DNA from: Mesorhizobium sp. CU3
GTDB taxonomy: Bacteria; Pseudomonadota; Alphaproteobacteria; Rhizobiales; Rhizobiaceae
DNA: 64,000 bases
Direction: 5' to 3'
Assembly (NCBI RefSeq): GCF_006442965.1
Contig: NZ_VFWX01000007.1
Span: 1 to 64,000 of the forward strand
How positions within the stretch are numbered: the first letter of the stretch is position 1; each line of letters begins with the position of its first letter. Below, one piece after another: positions 1 to 8,169 of the stretch. The notes below the pieces were generated by a model, which made no database searches, had not been told where the DNA came from, and worked only from the letters and a program-made list of their open reading frames with translations. The position numbers and the translations under genes were made by a program.

Positions 1-123
1 GCTCCCTTCCTTTCCCTCCGGAGGGGGAAAGGTGGCGCTGCGAAGCAGCGACGGATTGGGGGAACCACCTGGCAATCAAACCTCGGCCCCGGTCAGTCAC
101 GCCAGTCACAGAAGATATGTGCA
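1..123. repeat. Dispersed intergenic repeat, copy 1
   Basis: This stretch is nearly identical to 1948-2070, in the same orientation. The two copies differ by a few substitutions and one or two single-base indels. It begins with a G-rich/C-rich hairpin (CCTTTCCCTCCGGAGGGGG followed by AAAGG) and continues with a GCTGCGAAGCAGC palindrome. The copies bracket the small gene at 153-476 and mbfA. The left end may continue outside the window. No coding potential is evident. Confidence 0.8.
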
Positions 124-152
124 TAGCGTAGCGATGGCCGCCGACTGCCCCC

Positions 153-476
153 TCACCCCAGCAACGTCCGCGTCCTCTTGTTCCCGCCCAGCTTGCGCCA
201 ATTGTTGAACCGATGCGTCGCGGCGGCAAACGAGATCTTCATCTGCTGGGCGACGGTGTAGCGCGACTTGCCTTCGTCGAACATGCGGTAGCAGCACTCG
301 GCGCCTTCCTCGGTCAGCTTGCCGTCGGGCGTCTTGTTGTGCGGGTTGGCCGGGTCGAATTTTTCGATCTGCTGCTCGACCAGGCCTTTCAGGCGCTGCA
401 AATCTGCCTCGATGCTGGCGATGAGGTCGAGAACCGGCTTCGCGTCGAACGCATGCGGGTGCTTTTTGTCTGTCAT
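153..476 (-). CDS. Conserved hypothetical protein, 107 aa
   Basis: I do not recognise a named family. The start at 476 was chosen over an upstream in-frame start because a strong Shine-Dalgarno (CAAAGGAG) lies nine bases before this ATG. The protein begins MTDKKHPHAFDAKP. Its first half looks helical (a repeated I/L pattern around residues 12-40), and its second half is basic (HRFNNWRKLGGNKRTRTLLG), with a segment like a helix-turn-helix or homeodomain-like recognition helix (YTVAQQMKISFAAATHRFNN). A small DNA-binding or DNA-associated protein is possible but unproven. It is transcribed away from mbfA and stands alone between two repeat copies. Confidence 0.7.
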   Translation of the reverse strand: MTDKKHPHAFDAKPVLDLIASIEADLQRLKGLVEQQIEKFDPANPHNKTPDGKLTEEGAECCYRMFDEGKSRYTVAQQMKISFAAATHRFNNWRKLGGNKRTRTLLG

Positions 477-688
477 CCGGTGGGCTCCTTTGGTCGGAGC
501 AGCTCCAGGAAAAGTGTGATCGGTTTTCCGTCCGGAACTGCGTAAAGACAAAGACCTGAGCGGTTTGCCGTTTCCGTGAAACGGCGGACCGCTCTAAGCT
601 GTTGCTGCCTATATAGGCAAACATTCGGCAATAATGAAGGGTTGGCGCGCTTCCGCTGGATCAACCATTCGCGAGCGCATCGATGCCG

Positions 689-716
689 CTTGCAATTGAC
701 GGCCGCCGGTTACAAT
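689..716 (+). promoter_or_regulatory. Candidate mbfA promoter
   Basis: CTTGCA (689-694) and TACAAT (711-716) are separated by 16 bases and lie directly upstream of the Irr-type palindrome. A transcript starting about six bases after TACAAT would begin inside the palindrome, so the regulator would block initiation. This is inferred from sequence only. Confidence 0.4.
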
Positions 717-718
717 CC

Positions 719-741
719 TAGTTTAGAACTGTTCTAAACTA
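719..741. promoter_or_regulatory. Irr-type iron control element (ICE) upstream of mbfA
   Basis: The 23-base sequence is a perfect palindrome: 11-base arms (TAGTTTAGAAC and its complement) around a single central T. Its core TTTAGAA-N3-TTCTAAA matches the iron control element bound by Irr in rhizobia, which is known to control mbfA in Bradyrhizobium and Agrobacterium. It lies 13 bases before the mbfA ATG, so binding would repress mbfA when iron is scarce. Confidence 0.85.
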
Positions 742-754
742 GAGTGATGCCATC

Positions 755-1738
755 ATGCTTTCCCGTGTTTTCGGCCTCAGCCGCCGTTCCTTCGATTCGC
801 TCTCCGAACAGGAGATCCTGGCGCTGGCGATCTCCTCCGAAGAGGATGACGGGCGCATCTACCGCGCCTATGCCGACGGGCTCGCGCAGGACTTTCCGCA
901 ATCGGCGAAAGTGTTCGAGGCGATGGCCGAGGAAGAGGACGGCCACCGCGATTCGCTGATCGAGCTTTACAGAAAACGCTTCGGCGAGCGCATCCCGCTG
1001 CTCAGGCGCGAGCATGTGAAGGGCTATTACGAGCGCAAGCCCGACTGGCTGGTGAAGCCGCTGGGCATCGAGCATGTGCGGCGCCAGGCTGAAGAAATGG
1101 AGCAGCAGGCCTACCGCTTCTATGTCGCGGCGGCCAGGCGCACCACGGATGCCTCGACCCGAAAACTGCTCGATGAACTCGCCGCCGCCGAGCAGAGCCA
1201 TGAAAGCTCGGCGCACAAGCTGGAGCAGGAACATGTGCCGGGCGAGGTGAAGGCCGAGGAAGCGAGCGCCGAGCAGCGCCAGTTCATCCTCACCTATGTG
1301 CAGCCGGGGCTGGCCGGGCTGATGGACGGCTCGGTGTCGACGCTGGCGCCGATCTTCGCCGCCGCCTTCGCCACGCATGACACCTGGCAGACGCTGCTGG
1401 TCGGGCTCGCCGCCTCGATCGGCGCCGGCATCTCGATGGGCTTCACCGAAGTCGCCTCCGACGACGGCAAGCTGTCGGGCCGCGGCTCGCCGATCAAGCG
1501 CGGCCTGACGGTCGGGCTGATGACGACGCTGGGCGGCCTCGGCCACGCGCTGCCCTATCTCATCCCGCAATTCTGGACGGCGACGACGGTTGCCGCGATC
1601 GTGGTGTTCTTCGAGCTCTGGGCCATCGCTTTCGTCCAGAACCGCTACATGCAGACCCCTTTCTGGCGCGCCGCCCTGCAGGTGGTGCTCGGCGGCGCGC
1701 TGGTGTTCGGCGCCGGTGTGCTGATCGGGAATGCGTAG
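755..1738 (+). CDS. mbfA: Membrane-bound ferritin A (ferritin-like domain fused to VIT1-type transporter)
   Basis: A 327-aa inner-membrane iron exporter. Residues 1-150 form a ferritin/rubrerythrin-like four-helix domain with several Glu/His motifs (SSEEDDGRIYR, EEEDGHRDS, AAEQSHESS) expected to bind a di-iron centre. Residues about 195-327 hold the Ccc1/VIT1-like membrane domain, with hydrophobic segments and SMGFTEVASDDG. This two-domain layout is typical of MbfA, which exports iron and protects rhizobia from iron and peroxide stress. The ATG follows a short GAG-type ribosome site. Upstream sits a perfect Irr palindrome, so induction in high iron is likely. The gene is monocistronic. Confidence 0.93.
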   Translation: MLSRVFGLSRRSFDSLSEQEILALAISSEEDDGRIYRAYADGLAQDFPQSAKVFEAMAEEEDGHRDSLIELYRKRFGERIPLLRREHVKGYYERKPDWLVKPLGIEHVRRQAEEMEQQAYRFYVAAARRTTDASTRKLLDELAAAEQSHESSAHKLEQEHVPGEVKAEEASAEQRQFILTYVQPGLAGLMDGSVSTLAPIFAAAFATHDTWQTLLVGLAASIGAGISMGFTEVASDDGKLSGRGSPIKRGLTVGLMTTLGGLGHALPYLIPQFWTATTVAAIVVFFELWAIAFVQNRYMQTPFWRAALQVVLGGALVFGAGVLIGNA

Positions 1739-1947
1739 GTCTCTTCCTTCCCCCCCTTGTCTACGGCATGCACACATCTCCAAGTGGCTGGTTTTGGCGA
1801 TAGCGTGCATGGCAACTTGGCGCATGCACTGTCTAATGCAGCGCTGGTCGACCCCCACTCCGTCGAGCTTCGCTCGCCACCTCTCCCCCGATCGACGGGG
1901 TAGAGGAAAGGCGCCAGGCTTTTTGTCGTCAACGCTCGTCCAGCAAC

Positions 1948-2070
1948 GCGCCCTTCCTTTCCCTCCGGAGGGGGGGAAAGGTGGCGCTGCGAAGCAGCGA
2001 CGGATTGGGGAACCACCTGGCAATCAAGCCTCGGCCTGATCCGTCACGCCAGTCACGGAAGATGTGTGCA
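1948..2070. repeat. Dispersed intergenic repeat, copy 2
   Basis: Direct repeat of 1-123, including the CCTCCGGAGG hairpin and the GCTGCGAAGCAGC palindrome. It fills most of the gap between mbfA and the ABM gene. The rest of the gap (1739-1947) contains another palindromic stretch (CTCTCCCCCGATCGACGGGG region near 1882) and no credible gene. Confidence 0.8.
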
Positions 2071-2097
2071 CCCCTTGTGGAAGAGGCGCGCTGCGCC

Positions 2098-2442
2098 TTA
2101 CCCATTCACCGCTCTGCTATCCTGCGGCGCCTCTTCTCTTTCCGTCAGCCCGTAGTCGCGCACGACATGGGCGATGCGCAGACGATAGCCGGCAAAGATA
2201 CCACCGCGGCCGGCCTTCTGCGCCTGCCGGTGTTCTTCGGTGTTGCGCCAGGCTTTGACGGCGTCTTCGTCGCGCCAGAAGGAGAGCGACAGCACGCGCT
2301 TCGGATCGGCAAGGCTCTGGAAGCGTTCGATCGACAGGAAGCCGTCGATACCGTCGAGCAGCGGCCTGAGCTCGGCGGCGATGCCGAGATAGGCATCGCG
2401 CTTTCCCGCCGCCGGCTCCACCTCGAAGATGACGGCGATCAT
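2098..2442 (-). CDS. Antibiotic biosynthesis monooxygenase (ABM) domain protein
   Basis: A 114-aa single-domain protein of the dimeric alpha-beta barrel (ABM) fold. It begins MIAVIFEVEPAAGKRDAYL and contains the typical SLSFWRDEDAVKAWRNTEEHRQAQ stretch at about residues 52-75. Family members are small monooxygenases or quinol/heme-type degrading enzymes; the substrate here cannot be read from sequence. The start ATG overlaps the stop codon of the NIPSNAP gene by four bases, so the two are co-transcribed. The ArsR-type gene that diverges from this pair is the likely regulator. Confidence 0.85.
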   Translation of the reverse strand: MIAVIFEVEPAAGKRDAYLGIAAELRPLLDGIDGFLSIERFQSLADPKRVLSLSFWRDEDAVKAWRNTEEHRQAQKAGRGGIFAGYRLRIAHVVRDYGLTEREEAPQDSRAVNG

Positions 2443-2801
2443 GCCTCCTCCTTGACCATGACGTCGGTCTGGAAGAGCTGTCGCGGCCCGTGCGGTGCGG
2501 ACACCTGCTTGAGGAAGATGCGGTCTTCCTTGAGGATGAATTTTTCGCGCCGCGCGAATTCGTAGTTCGCCTTGCCCGCCGGGTCGGCGGCAAGCCGCGC
2601 GCGATAGGCTTCGTAGGCGGCGAGGCTCTCGATGTTGTAGGCCGCATAGGCCGTGGTGGCCGAGCCTTCGTGCGGGGCGTAGTAGCCGATCAGGTCGGCG
2701 CCGCAGCGGGGGATGGCCTGGCCCCAGGCGCGGGCATACTGCTCGAAGGCCTCCTTGCCGAACGGATCGATCTCGTAGCGGATGAAGCAGGTGATGGTCA
2801 T
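2439..2801 (-). CDS. NIPSNAP family protein
   Basis: A 120-aa protein beginning MTITCFIRYEIDPFGKEAFEQYAR, with the NIPSNAP pattern (GADLIGYYAPHEG, AYNIESLAAYEAYRARL, FILKEDRIFLKQ). NIPSNAP proteins share the dimeric alpha-beta barrel fold with ABM proteins, so this operon encodes two structurally related small proteins. The biochemical role is unknown. It is the first gene of a two-gene operon that reads away from an ArsR-type regulator, with 167 bases between the two starts. A GAAGGAGAC ribosome site precedes the ATG. Confidence 0.85.
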   Translation of the reverse strand: MTITCFIRYEIDPFGKEAFEQYARAWGQAIPRCGADLIGYYAPHEGSATTAYAAYNIESLAAYEAYRARLAADPAGKANYEFARREKFILKEDRIFLKQVSAPHGPRQLFQTDVMVKEEA

Positions 2802-2877
2802 GGCTCGTCTCCTTCTTGGGATTCTCTGCGAGGATGGTTCGATTGCGGTCGAAACATCCCTTGTGCCGTTGTGCTAG

Positions 2878-2950
2878 GCATTCTCGTGTCAGGAGCGTTG
2901 CCGCGGCTCCTTGTGCTGGCTTGAGAATAATGCTCTTCTGACGAGAATGC
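2878..2950. promoter_or_regulatory. Candidate ArsR-family operator (inverted repeat) in the divergent promoter
   Basis: GCATTCTCGT at 2878-2887 and its exact complement ACGAGAATGC at 2941-2950 face each other across 53 bases. A related sequence (TTGAGAATAATGCTCTT, about 2921-2937) lies between them. The arrangement sits between the NIPSNAP start (2801) and the regulator start (2969), where an autoregulatory operator would be expected. Its function is inferred. Confidence 0.45.
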
Positions 2951-2968
2951 TTCGATAGGGATCAAACC

Positions 2969-3643
2969 ATGCGTGAAGGACCCGACATCGCCCGCATCGC
3001 CAGCCTGGTCGGCGACCCGGCCCGCGCCAATATGCTCAACGCGCTGATGGGCGGCACGGCGCTGACCGCGACGGAACTGGCGTTGGAAGCCGGCGTGTCG
3101 CTGCCCACCGCATCCTCGCATCTGTCAAAGCTGATGGAGGGCGGGCTGCTGACTTTGGCAAGCCAGGGCCGCCATCGCTATTACGGCCTCGCCAGCGCCC
3201 AGGTGGCCGGCATGATCGAGGCGATCATCGGCGTTGCCGAGGCGGTCGGCCCCAAGCGCGTGCGGCCCGGCCCGCGCGATGCGGCCATGCGCGTGGCGCG
3301 GGTCTGCTACGACCATCTCGCCGGCGAACAGGCCGTCGCCATGCTCGACCGCCTGTTCGACAGGAAGCTTCTGCTGCGCGAAGATAACGAGATCAGGCTG
3401 GCGCCTGCGGGCGCCTCGCATTTCACGGCGCTCGGCATCGACATAGACCGCAAGGCGAGGCGGCCGGTCTGCCGCGCCTGCCTCGACTGGAGCGTGCGCC
3501 GCTCGCATCTTGCCGGCACGCTGGGCGCCGCCATACTCGACAAGATCATCGCGGAAAAATGGGCGCGCCGCGAAAAGGACAGCCGCGCCGTGGTGTTTTC
3601 GCCCACAGGCAGGCAGGCGTTTGAGAAGGTGTTTCTGGCCTGA
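2969..3643 (+). CDS. ArsR-family winged-helix transcriptional regulator
   Basis: 224 aa. The N-terminal 90 residues are an ArsR-type winged helix (IARIASLVGDPARANMLNAL, then TATELALEAGVSLPTASSHLSKL as the recognition helix and GRHRYYGLAS as the wing). The C-terminal 130 residues are an extra ligand-binding or dimer domain with CRACLDWSVRRSHLAGTLGA. This longer ArsR type often controls a neighbouring small enzyme operon; here that is the divergent NIPSNAP/ABM pair. The metal-binding motif of classical ArsR proteins (ELCVCDL) is absent, so an organic effector is more likely. Confidence 0.88.
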   Translation: MREGPDIARIASLVGDPARANMLNALMGGTALTATELALEAGVSLPTASSHLSKLMEGGLLTLASQGRHRYYGLASAQVAGMIEAIIGVAEAVGPKRVRPGPRDAAMRVARVCYDHLAGEQAVAMLDRLFDRKLLLREDNEIRLAPAGASHFTALGIDIDRKARRPVCRACLDWSVRRSHLAGTLGAAILDKIIAEKWARREKDSRAVVFSPTGRQAFEKVFLA

Positions 3644-3646
3644 CGC

Positions 3647-6148
3647 TCACCCCCGCTTCAACACCTTCCCCAACTCAAAGAAATCCTTCCACGGATCGGC
3701 CTTCTTCAACTCCTGCAGCGTGGAAGCATCGCCTAGCGGAAACGCATTCGGCGCAACACCCTTCTCCAGCTCGGCCCAGGTCACCGGCATCGACACCGTC
3801 GCGCCCTTCTTGGCGCGTGACGAGTAGGGCGCCACCGTCGTTGAACCGCGTCCGTTGCGCAGATAATCGACGAAGATCTTCCCGGTGCGTGCCTTCTTCG
3901 ACAGCGTCGCCGTGTAGCGGTCGGGCGCTGCTTGCTCCAGCGCGCGGGCAAAGTCATGCGCGAAATCCTTGACCGCGTCCCAGTCGGCAGCAGGCTTCAG
4001 CGGCACCAGCACGTGATAGCCCTTGCCGCCCGAGGTCTTGACCAGATTGGGCAACGCCAGCGCGTCGAGCTGCTTATGAATGTCGAGCGCCGCCTCGCGC
4101 ACCTTGCCGACGTCGACGCCTTCATCGGGATCGAGGTCGAAGACGATCTGGTCCGGCTTTTCCAGCGCATCGAGCGTGCAGCCCCAGATATGGACCTCCA
4201 CCACGCCGTACTGGACGAGCGCGGCGAGCCCGTCGAAGTCCTTGACGTAGAGGATCTCCTCGCCGTCGGCCGGATCCTTCATGCGCAGAATCCTGTCGCT
4301 CATGCCTGGCGAGGCGTGTTTCTGGAAAAAGCGCTGGCCGTGGATGCCGTCCGGCGCCCTGACCAGACTGAGCGGCCGGTTGACGACGAATTGCTGCATG
4401 CGCGGCCAGACCAGCGCGTAGTGATCGAGCAGGTCCTGTTTCGAGACTTTTTCGTCGGGCCACAAAAGCTTGTCGGGATGCGAGAGCTTTACCGAGGTCT
4501 TCGCCGTTCCGGCTGACGCCTTCGGCGCGGATTTGCCGCCGGGCTTTGCTTCGCTCTCGGCCTTCTTCGGCTTTTCCTGCACGACTTCCTCCGCCGGCTT
4601 GTCTTCGCGAAGCCCCTGGAACGAGGCGTGGCGGATTATACGGTCGGATGTCCAGGTGCGGAACTCCACCTCGCCGACCAGTTCGGGCTTGACGAAAGTG
4701 AGGCCCTTGCCCTTCGGCACGGCGGTCGAAAAAGGCGAACTCTTGGCCTGGAGAGCATCGAGCTTCTTCTTGAGGTCCGTCGCCACCTTGCCGGAAAAGC
4801 CGGTGCCGACGCGGCCGGCATAGCTGAGCTTGCCGCCCTCATTGTAGCCGACGAGAAGCGAGCGCAGGCCGCGTCCGGTCTTGTCTGACGGCAGATAGCC
4901 GCCGATGACGAATTCCTGGCGGAGCGTGCATTTCGATTTGACCCAGGAGAGCCCCCGTCCGCTGCGATAGGGCGCGTCGGCGCGCTTCGACACCACGCCT
5001 TCCAGGCCCATGCGGCAGACATGCTGCAGCATGACCTTGCCGGGCTCGTGGAAATGGTCGCTGAAGCGCAGCGCCGAATCTTCCGGTTGCGCGCCGAGCA
5101 GTTGAGCCAAGGCCTGCTTGCGCTCGACCAGCGGCTCGCCGCGCAAATCCTGGCCGTTCAGCCGCATCAGGTCGAAGGCATAATAGACGAAGCGATCGGC
5201 GCGGCGCGCCGACAGGTCGGCTTGCAGCAACGGAAACGACGACACGCCGCTGTCGGCCAGCACCACGACCTCGCCATCGATGATGGCATCGCGGCATTTC
5301 AGCCTGGCAAGCGCCGCAGTGACCGGCCCATCGAATTTCTCGGTCCAGTCGAGCCCGGCGCGGGTCAGCAGCCTGACCTCACTGCCGGCGATCTGCGCTT
5401 GCATGCGGTAGCCGTCGAATTTCACCTCGTGCAGCCAGTCCTCGCCGCCCGGCGCGTTCCTTTCCAAGGTCGCCAGTTGCGGTTCGATGAAGTCGAGGCG
5501 TTTGGCTGCTGCGCTCTTGGCCTTGCCGGCGGCCGGCTTGTTGGAATGCCAGACCTTTGGCTTCTCGCCTTTCGCCGCCTTGCCCTGGCCGACCTCCTCT
5601 ATGGTCAGGCCCGACTTCACCGATTTCGGCTCATCTTCCAGAATGTCCTCGCCCGGGCGGGCCGCGGTATCGTCGGATTTGATAAGCAGCCAGTTGTCAC
5701 GCTTCTCGCCGGGACGCGGCTTCAGCCGCACCAGATGCCAGCGGCCGTTGAGCTTGTGGCCTTCGAGCTCGAAATTGATATGGCCCTTCTTCATCGCCGC
5801 GGCCGGATCGCCGTCCGGGACCCATTTGCCTTCGTCCCAGACGATGACGGCGCCGCCGCCATACTCGCCCTTCGGTATGGTGCCCTCGAACGAAGCGTAG
5901 TCGACGGGATGGTCCTCGACATGGACGGCCAGCCGCTTCTCATGCGGATCGAGGCTCGGGCCGCGCGTCACCGCCCAGCTCCACAAAACGCCGTCATGCT
6001 CCAGCCGGAAATCGTAATGCAGGCGCGTGGCGTCGTGCTTCTGGACGACGAAGATGCCGCCGCCCATCCTGCCGCGTGCGACCTTGCCGGCCGGCTCGGC
6101 GGTTTTCTTGAAATCGCGCTTGGCATGATATTGCGCGAGGCCGGCCAT
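3647..6148 (-). CDS. ligD: Multifunctional ATP-dependent DNA ligase D (NHEJ)
   Basis: 833 aa with all three LigD modules. The N-terminal 3'-phosphoesterase (about residues 25-165) has HDATRLHYDFRLE at 38-50. The ATP-dependent ligase (about 215-515) has the nucleotidyl lysine in EVKFDGYR (K243), EGVVSKR (383-389) and WVKSKC. The C-terminal primase-polymerase (about 553-833) has the metal-binding DLDPD at 671-675 and KTSGGKGYHV. The linker at 515-550 is rich in Lys, Glu and Ala. It repairs double-strand breaks together with Ku, whose gene ends 12 bases upstream on the same strand. It converges with the ArsR gene, leaving only three bases between the stops. Confidence 0.96.
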   Translation of the reverse strand: MAGLAQYHAKRDFKKTAEPAGKVARGRMGGGIFVVQKHDATRLHYDFRLEHDGVLWSWAVTRGPSLDPHEKRLAVHVEDHPVDYASFEGTIPKGEYGGGAVIVWDEGKWVPDGDPAAAMKKGHINFELEGHKLNGRWHLVRLKPRPGEKRDNWLLIKSDDTAARPGEDILEDEPKSVKSGLTIEEVGQGKAAKGEKPKVWHSNKPAAGKAKSAAAKRLDFIEPQLATLERNAPGGEDWLHEVKFDGYRMQAQIAGSEVRLLTRAGLDWTEKFDGPVTAALARLKCRDAIIDGEVVVLADSGVSSFPLLQADLSARRADRFVYYAFDLMRLNGQDLRGEPLVERKQALAQLLGAQPEDSALRFSDHFHEPGKVMLQHVCRMGLEGVVSKRADAPYRSGRGLSWVKSKCTLRQEFVIGGYLPSDKTGRGLRSLLVGYNEGGKLSYAGRVGTGFSGKVATDLKKKLDALQAKSSPFSTAVPKGKGLTFVKPELVGEVEFRTWTSDRIIRHASFQGLREDKPAEEVVQEKPKKAESEAKPGGKSAPKASAGTAKTSVKLSHPDKLLWPDEKVSKQDLLDHYALVWPRMQQFVVNRPLSLVRAPDGIHGQRFFQKHASPGMSDRILRMKDPADGEEILYVKDFDGLAALVQYGVVEVHIWGCTLDALEKPDQIVFDLDPDEGVDVGKVREAALDIHKQLDALALPNLVKTSGGKGYHVLVPLKPAADWDAVKDFAHDFARALEQAAPDRYTATLSKKARTGKIFVDYLRNGRGSTTVAPYSSRAKKGATVSMPVTWAELEKGVAPNAFPLGDASTLQELKKADPWKDFFELGKVLKRG

Positions 6149-6160
6149 GGCAGCGTGCTC

Positions 6161-7018
6161 CTAAGCCGACTTGCGCTTGGGCGCTGCTTTGGCCTTGGGC
6201 CCCTTCGCCGGCGCCTTGGACTTGCCGCCCTTGCCGCCGCCGTCCGCGTTCAAGCTCTTCTTCAGCGCATCGAACAGGTTGACGACATTGGACGGCTTTG
6301 GCGGCGCCTTGGCCTTCGGCGCCTTCTTGCCGGCCTTCTTGGCGCGGATCAGTTCGAGCAGCGCGTCCTCATATTTGTCGTCGAACTTCGAAGGATCGAA
6401 CTTGGCGTGTTTCTTGTCGATGATGAGCTCGGCGAGATCCGTCATCTCCTGGTCGGTCTTTACCGACTTGATGTCGCCGAACACCGTTTCGGGCTGGCGC
6501 ACCGTGTTGTCATAGCGCAGCGTCGTCAGCACCATGCCCTTGCCGAGCGGCTCAATCACCACCGGGCGTTCGCGGCTGTAGAGCACGATGCGCGCGAGCC
6601 CAGCCATCTTCTTGCCGGCCATCGCGTCACGGATCACGGCAAAAGCCTCCTCCGACACCTTGTCCGCCGGCGCGACATAATAGGGCGTATCGAGATAGAT
6701 CTGCTCGATCGAGGCTTTATCGACGAAGCCGTCGAGGCTCATCGTGTGCGAGGATTCGATCTGCACCGCTTCGATTTCGTCCTCCTCGATATGGACGAAG
6801 TCGCCGTCACTCACCTCGTAGCCCTTGATCTCGTCGCCGTCCTCGACCGGCTTGCCGGTCTCGGCATCGACATAGATACGGTTGACCGTGTTGCCGGTCT
6901 TGCGGTTGAGGATGCGGAACGAGACCTTTTCGATGTGCGTGACGACGTTCGTCAGCTCGATGGCGCAGGTGACCAGCGACAGTTTCAGATAACCCTTCCA
7001 GGCGGGGCGTGGTGCCAT
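6161..7018 (-). CDS. ku: Ku protein, DNA double-strand-break end binding
   Basis: 285 aa, a bacterial Ku homodimer subunit. The beta-barrel core starts MAPRPAWKGYLKLSLVTC and includes FRILNRKTGNTVNR, DFVHIEEDEIEAVQ and DLAELIIDKKHAKFDPSKF. The C-terminal 50 residues are a Lys/Ala/Pro-rich tail typical of Ku proteins that recruit LigD. It is the first gene of a ku-ligD operon. Ku threads onto broken ends and brings in LigD for non-homologous end joining. The upstream gap is shared with a weak small ORF on the other strand. Confidence 0.95.
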   Translation of the reverse strand: MAPRPAWKGYLKLSLVTCAIELTNVVTHIEKVSFRILNRKTGNTVNRIYVDAETGKPVEDGDEIKGYEVSDGDFVHIEEDEIEAVQIESSHTMSLDGFVDKASIEQIYLDTPYYVAPADKVSEEAFAVIRDAMAGKKMAGLARIVLYSRERPVVIEPLGKGMVLTTLRYDNTVRQPETVFGDIKSVKTDQEMTDLAELIIDKKHAKFDPSKFDDKYEDALLELIRAKKAGKKAPKAKAPPKPSNVVNLFDALKKSLNADGGGKGGKSKAPAKGPKAKAAPKRKSA

Positions 7019-7372
7019 GACAAACTCCCGGGCGATGCGCGCTTATCCGCAACGGGCGGAGGCTGGCTTGGGTTCCGCGGCGGCCGACCGGCTCCCGTTG
7101 CGCTCAAGCAATGAAATTTCGCGACGCCGCCGAACCGTGAAACAGAAGCGCGCCGAAGCGACATCGAGGCGAAACATATGTGATGCAAAAGGCACATCAT
7201 GCGCAAAGGCGACAAAAGGCACCGAAAGACCCCGAATCAGCCGCATTCCGGCCACGATGCAACGACTTTCGGACCAGAAATTAACATCACGTTCACCGAC
7301 TATTCACGCCTAGATGCTATGCTCCCAGACAATTCGGACGGGACATCCGAAAACGGGACAGGGACAGGTAAA

Positions 7373-7519
7373 ATGAACTTCTGGAACCAAATCGCCGGCT
7401 ATGCCACCGCCATCCGCGAATTCGTCGCGCCGACCTACCGGCCGGAGCGCTATTACATGCGCGGCCCGGGCCCGGCCTGCGCGCGTCGCGGCAACTCGCT
7501 GGGCGTCAGCGCCAACTGA
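7373..7519 (+). CDS. Possible small protein, 48 aa
   Basis: The frame starts MNFWNQIAGYATAIREFV and ends NSLGVSAN, and a purine-rich GGGACAGG lies upstream. The N-terminus could be an amphipathic helix and the C-terminal half is rich in Gly, Pro and Arg. I recognise no family. Its support is that it lies in an otherwise empty 680-base gap between ku and the DCC gene, has a plausible start, and has a TATGCT hexamer about 55 bases upstream. The remaining part of the gap (7520-7697) shows only a 41-codon Arg/Ala-rich frame that I do not consider a gene. Confidence 0.35.
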   Translation: MNFWNQIAGYATAIREFVAPTYRPERYYMRGPGPACARRGNSLGVSAN

Positions 7520-7697
7520 TATGATCCGCGAACGCGCCCACCACAGCCGCATTTGCCGGCCGGCCGCCGACCAGCGCGCCACCACCTATCGCGCCGAGCG
7601 CCTCGCGCTTGCCGCCAACTGGCGTGCGACAACGCCGCGACTTTGACGCCGCCGCCGGCTGGCTTAGTGTTGAAAAGCACAAGCAGCCGGGGCCGCC

Positions 7698-8144
7698 ATG
7701 ACCGACCTGCCCGATCAGTACAGTCCGCCTCACCAGGTCTATGATCCAAGCCTGCCGCTGCTCGTCTTCGACGGCGTCTGCGTGTTCTGCTCCGGCTTCG
7801 TCCGGCTGATCGTCCGGCTCGACCGCAAGAAACGCTTCCGCTTTGCCACCGCGCAGTCGCCTTTCGGCGAGGCGCTGTTTCGCCGGCATGGCCTGCCGAC
7901 CGACGACTACGACAGCAATCTCGCCCTCATCGACGGCGTCGGCTTCACCCATCTCGACAGTTTCATCGCCATCATGGCCGAACTCGGCTGGCCATGGCGG
8001 GCGGCGAAGGCGCTGCTCATCCTGCCGCGCCCGCTACGGGACTGGATCTACGACCGCGTCGCCAGGAACCGCTACGCCCTGTTCGGCCGGAAGGACAGTT
8101 GCGAGATCCCGTCCGCCGAATTGCGGCAGCGGCTGGTCGGATAA
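7698..8144 (+). CDS. DCC-family thiol-disulfide oxidoreductase-like protein (DUF393)
   Basis: 148 aa. The signature DGVCVFCSGFVRLIVRLDRKK (about residues 25-45) contains the two cysteines of the D-x-x-C-x-x-C motif typical of the DCC family. FATAQSPFGEALFRRHGL and FGRKDSCEIPS are also family-like. A thioredoxin-like redox role is predicted but few members are characterised. The next gene begins 25 bases downstream and encodes a saccharopine-dehydrogenase-like/DUF4166 protein, with which DCC genes are often paired, so the two are probably an operon. Confidence 0.87.
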   Translation: MTDLPDQYSPPHQVYDPSLPLLVFDGVCVFCSGFVRLIVRLDRKKRFRFATAQSPFGEALFRRHGLPTDDYDSNLALIDGVGFTHLDSFIAIMAELGWPWRAAKALLILPRPLRDWIYDRVARNRYALFGRKDSCEIPSAELRQRLVG

Positions 8145-8169
8145 TGCGCGAGTAAAGAGAGGGGCGGCG

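Noticed and set aside
734..2023. Long minus-strand open frame (429 codons) opposite mbfA
   Set aside because: It is antisense to a well-supported gene and rich in Arg/His/Gly from reversed GC-rich codons, and it has no family resemblance.
5021..7114. 697-codon plus-strand open frame opposite ligD and ku
   Set aside because: Both genes on the other strand have complete catalytic motifs; this frame is a GC-driven shadow.
7522..7646. 41-codon frame after the 48-aa ORF
   Set aside because: Arg/Ala-rich with no ribosome site; likely chance in GC-rich sequence.
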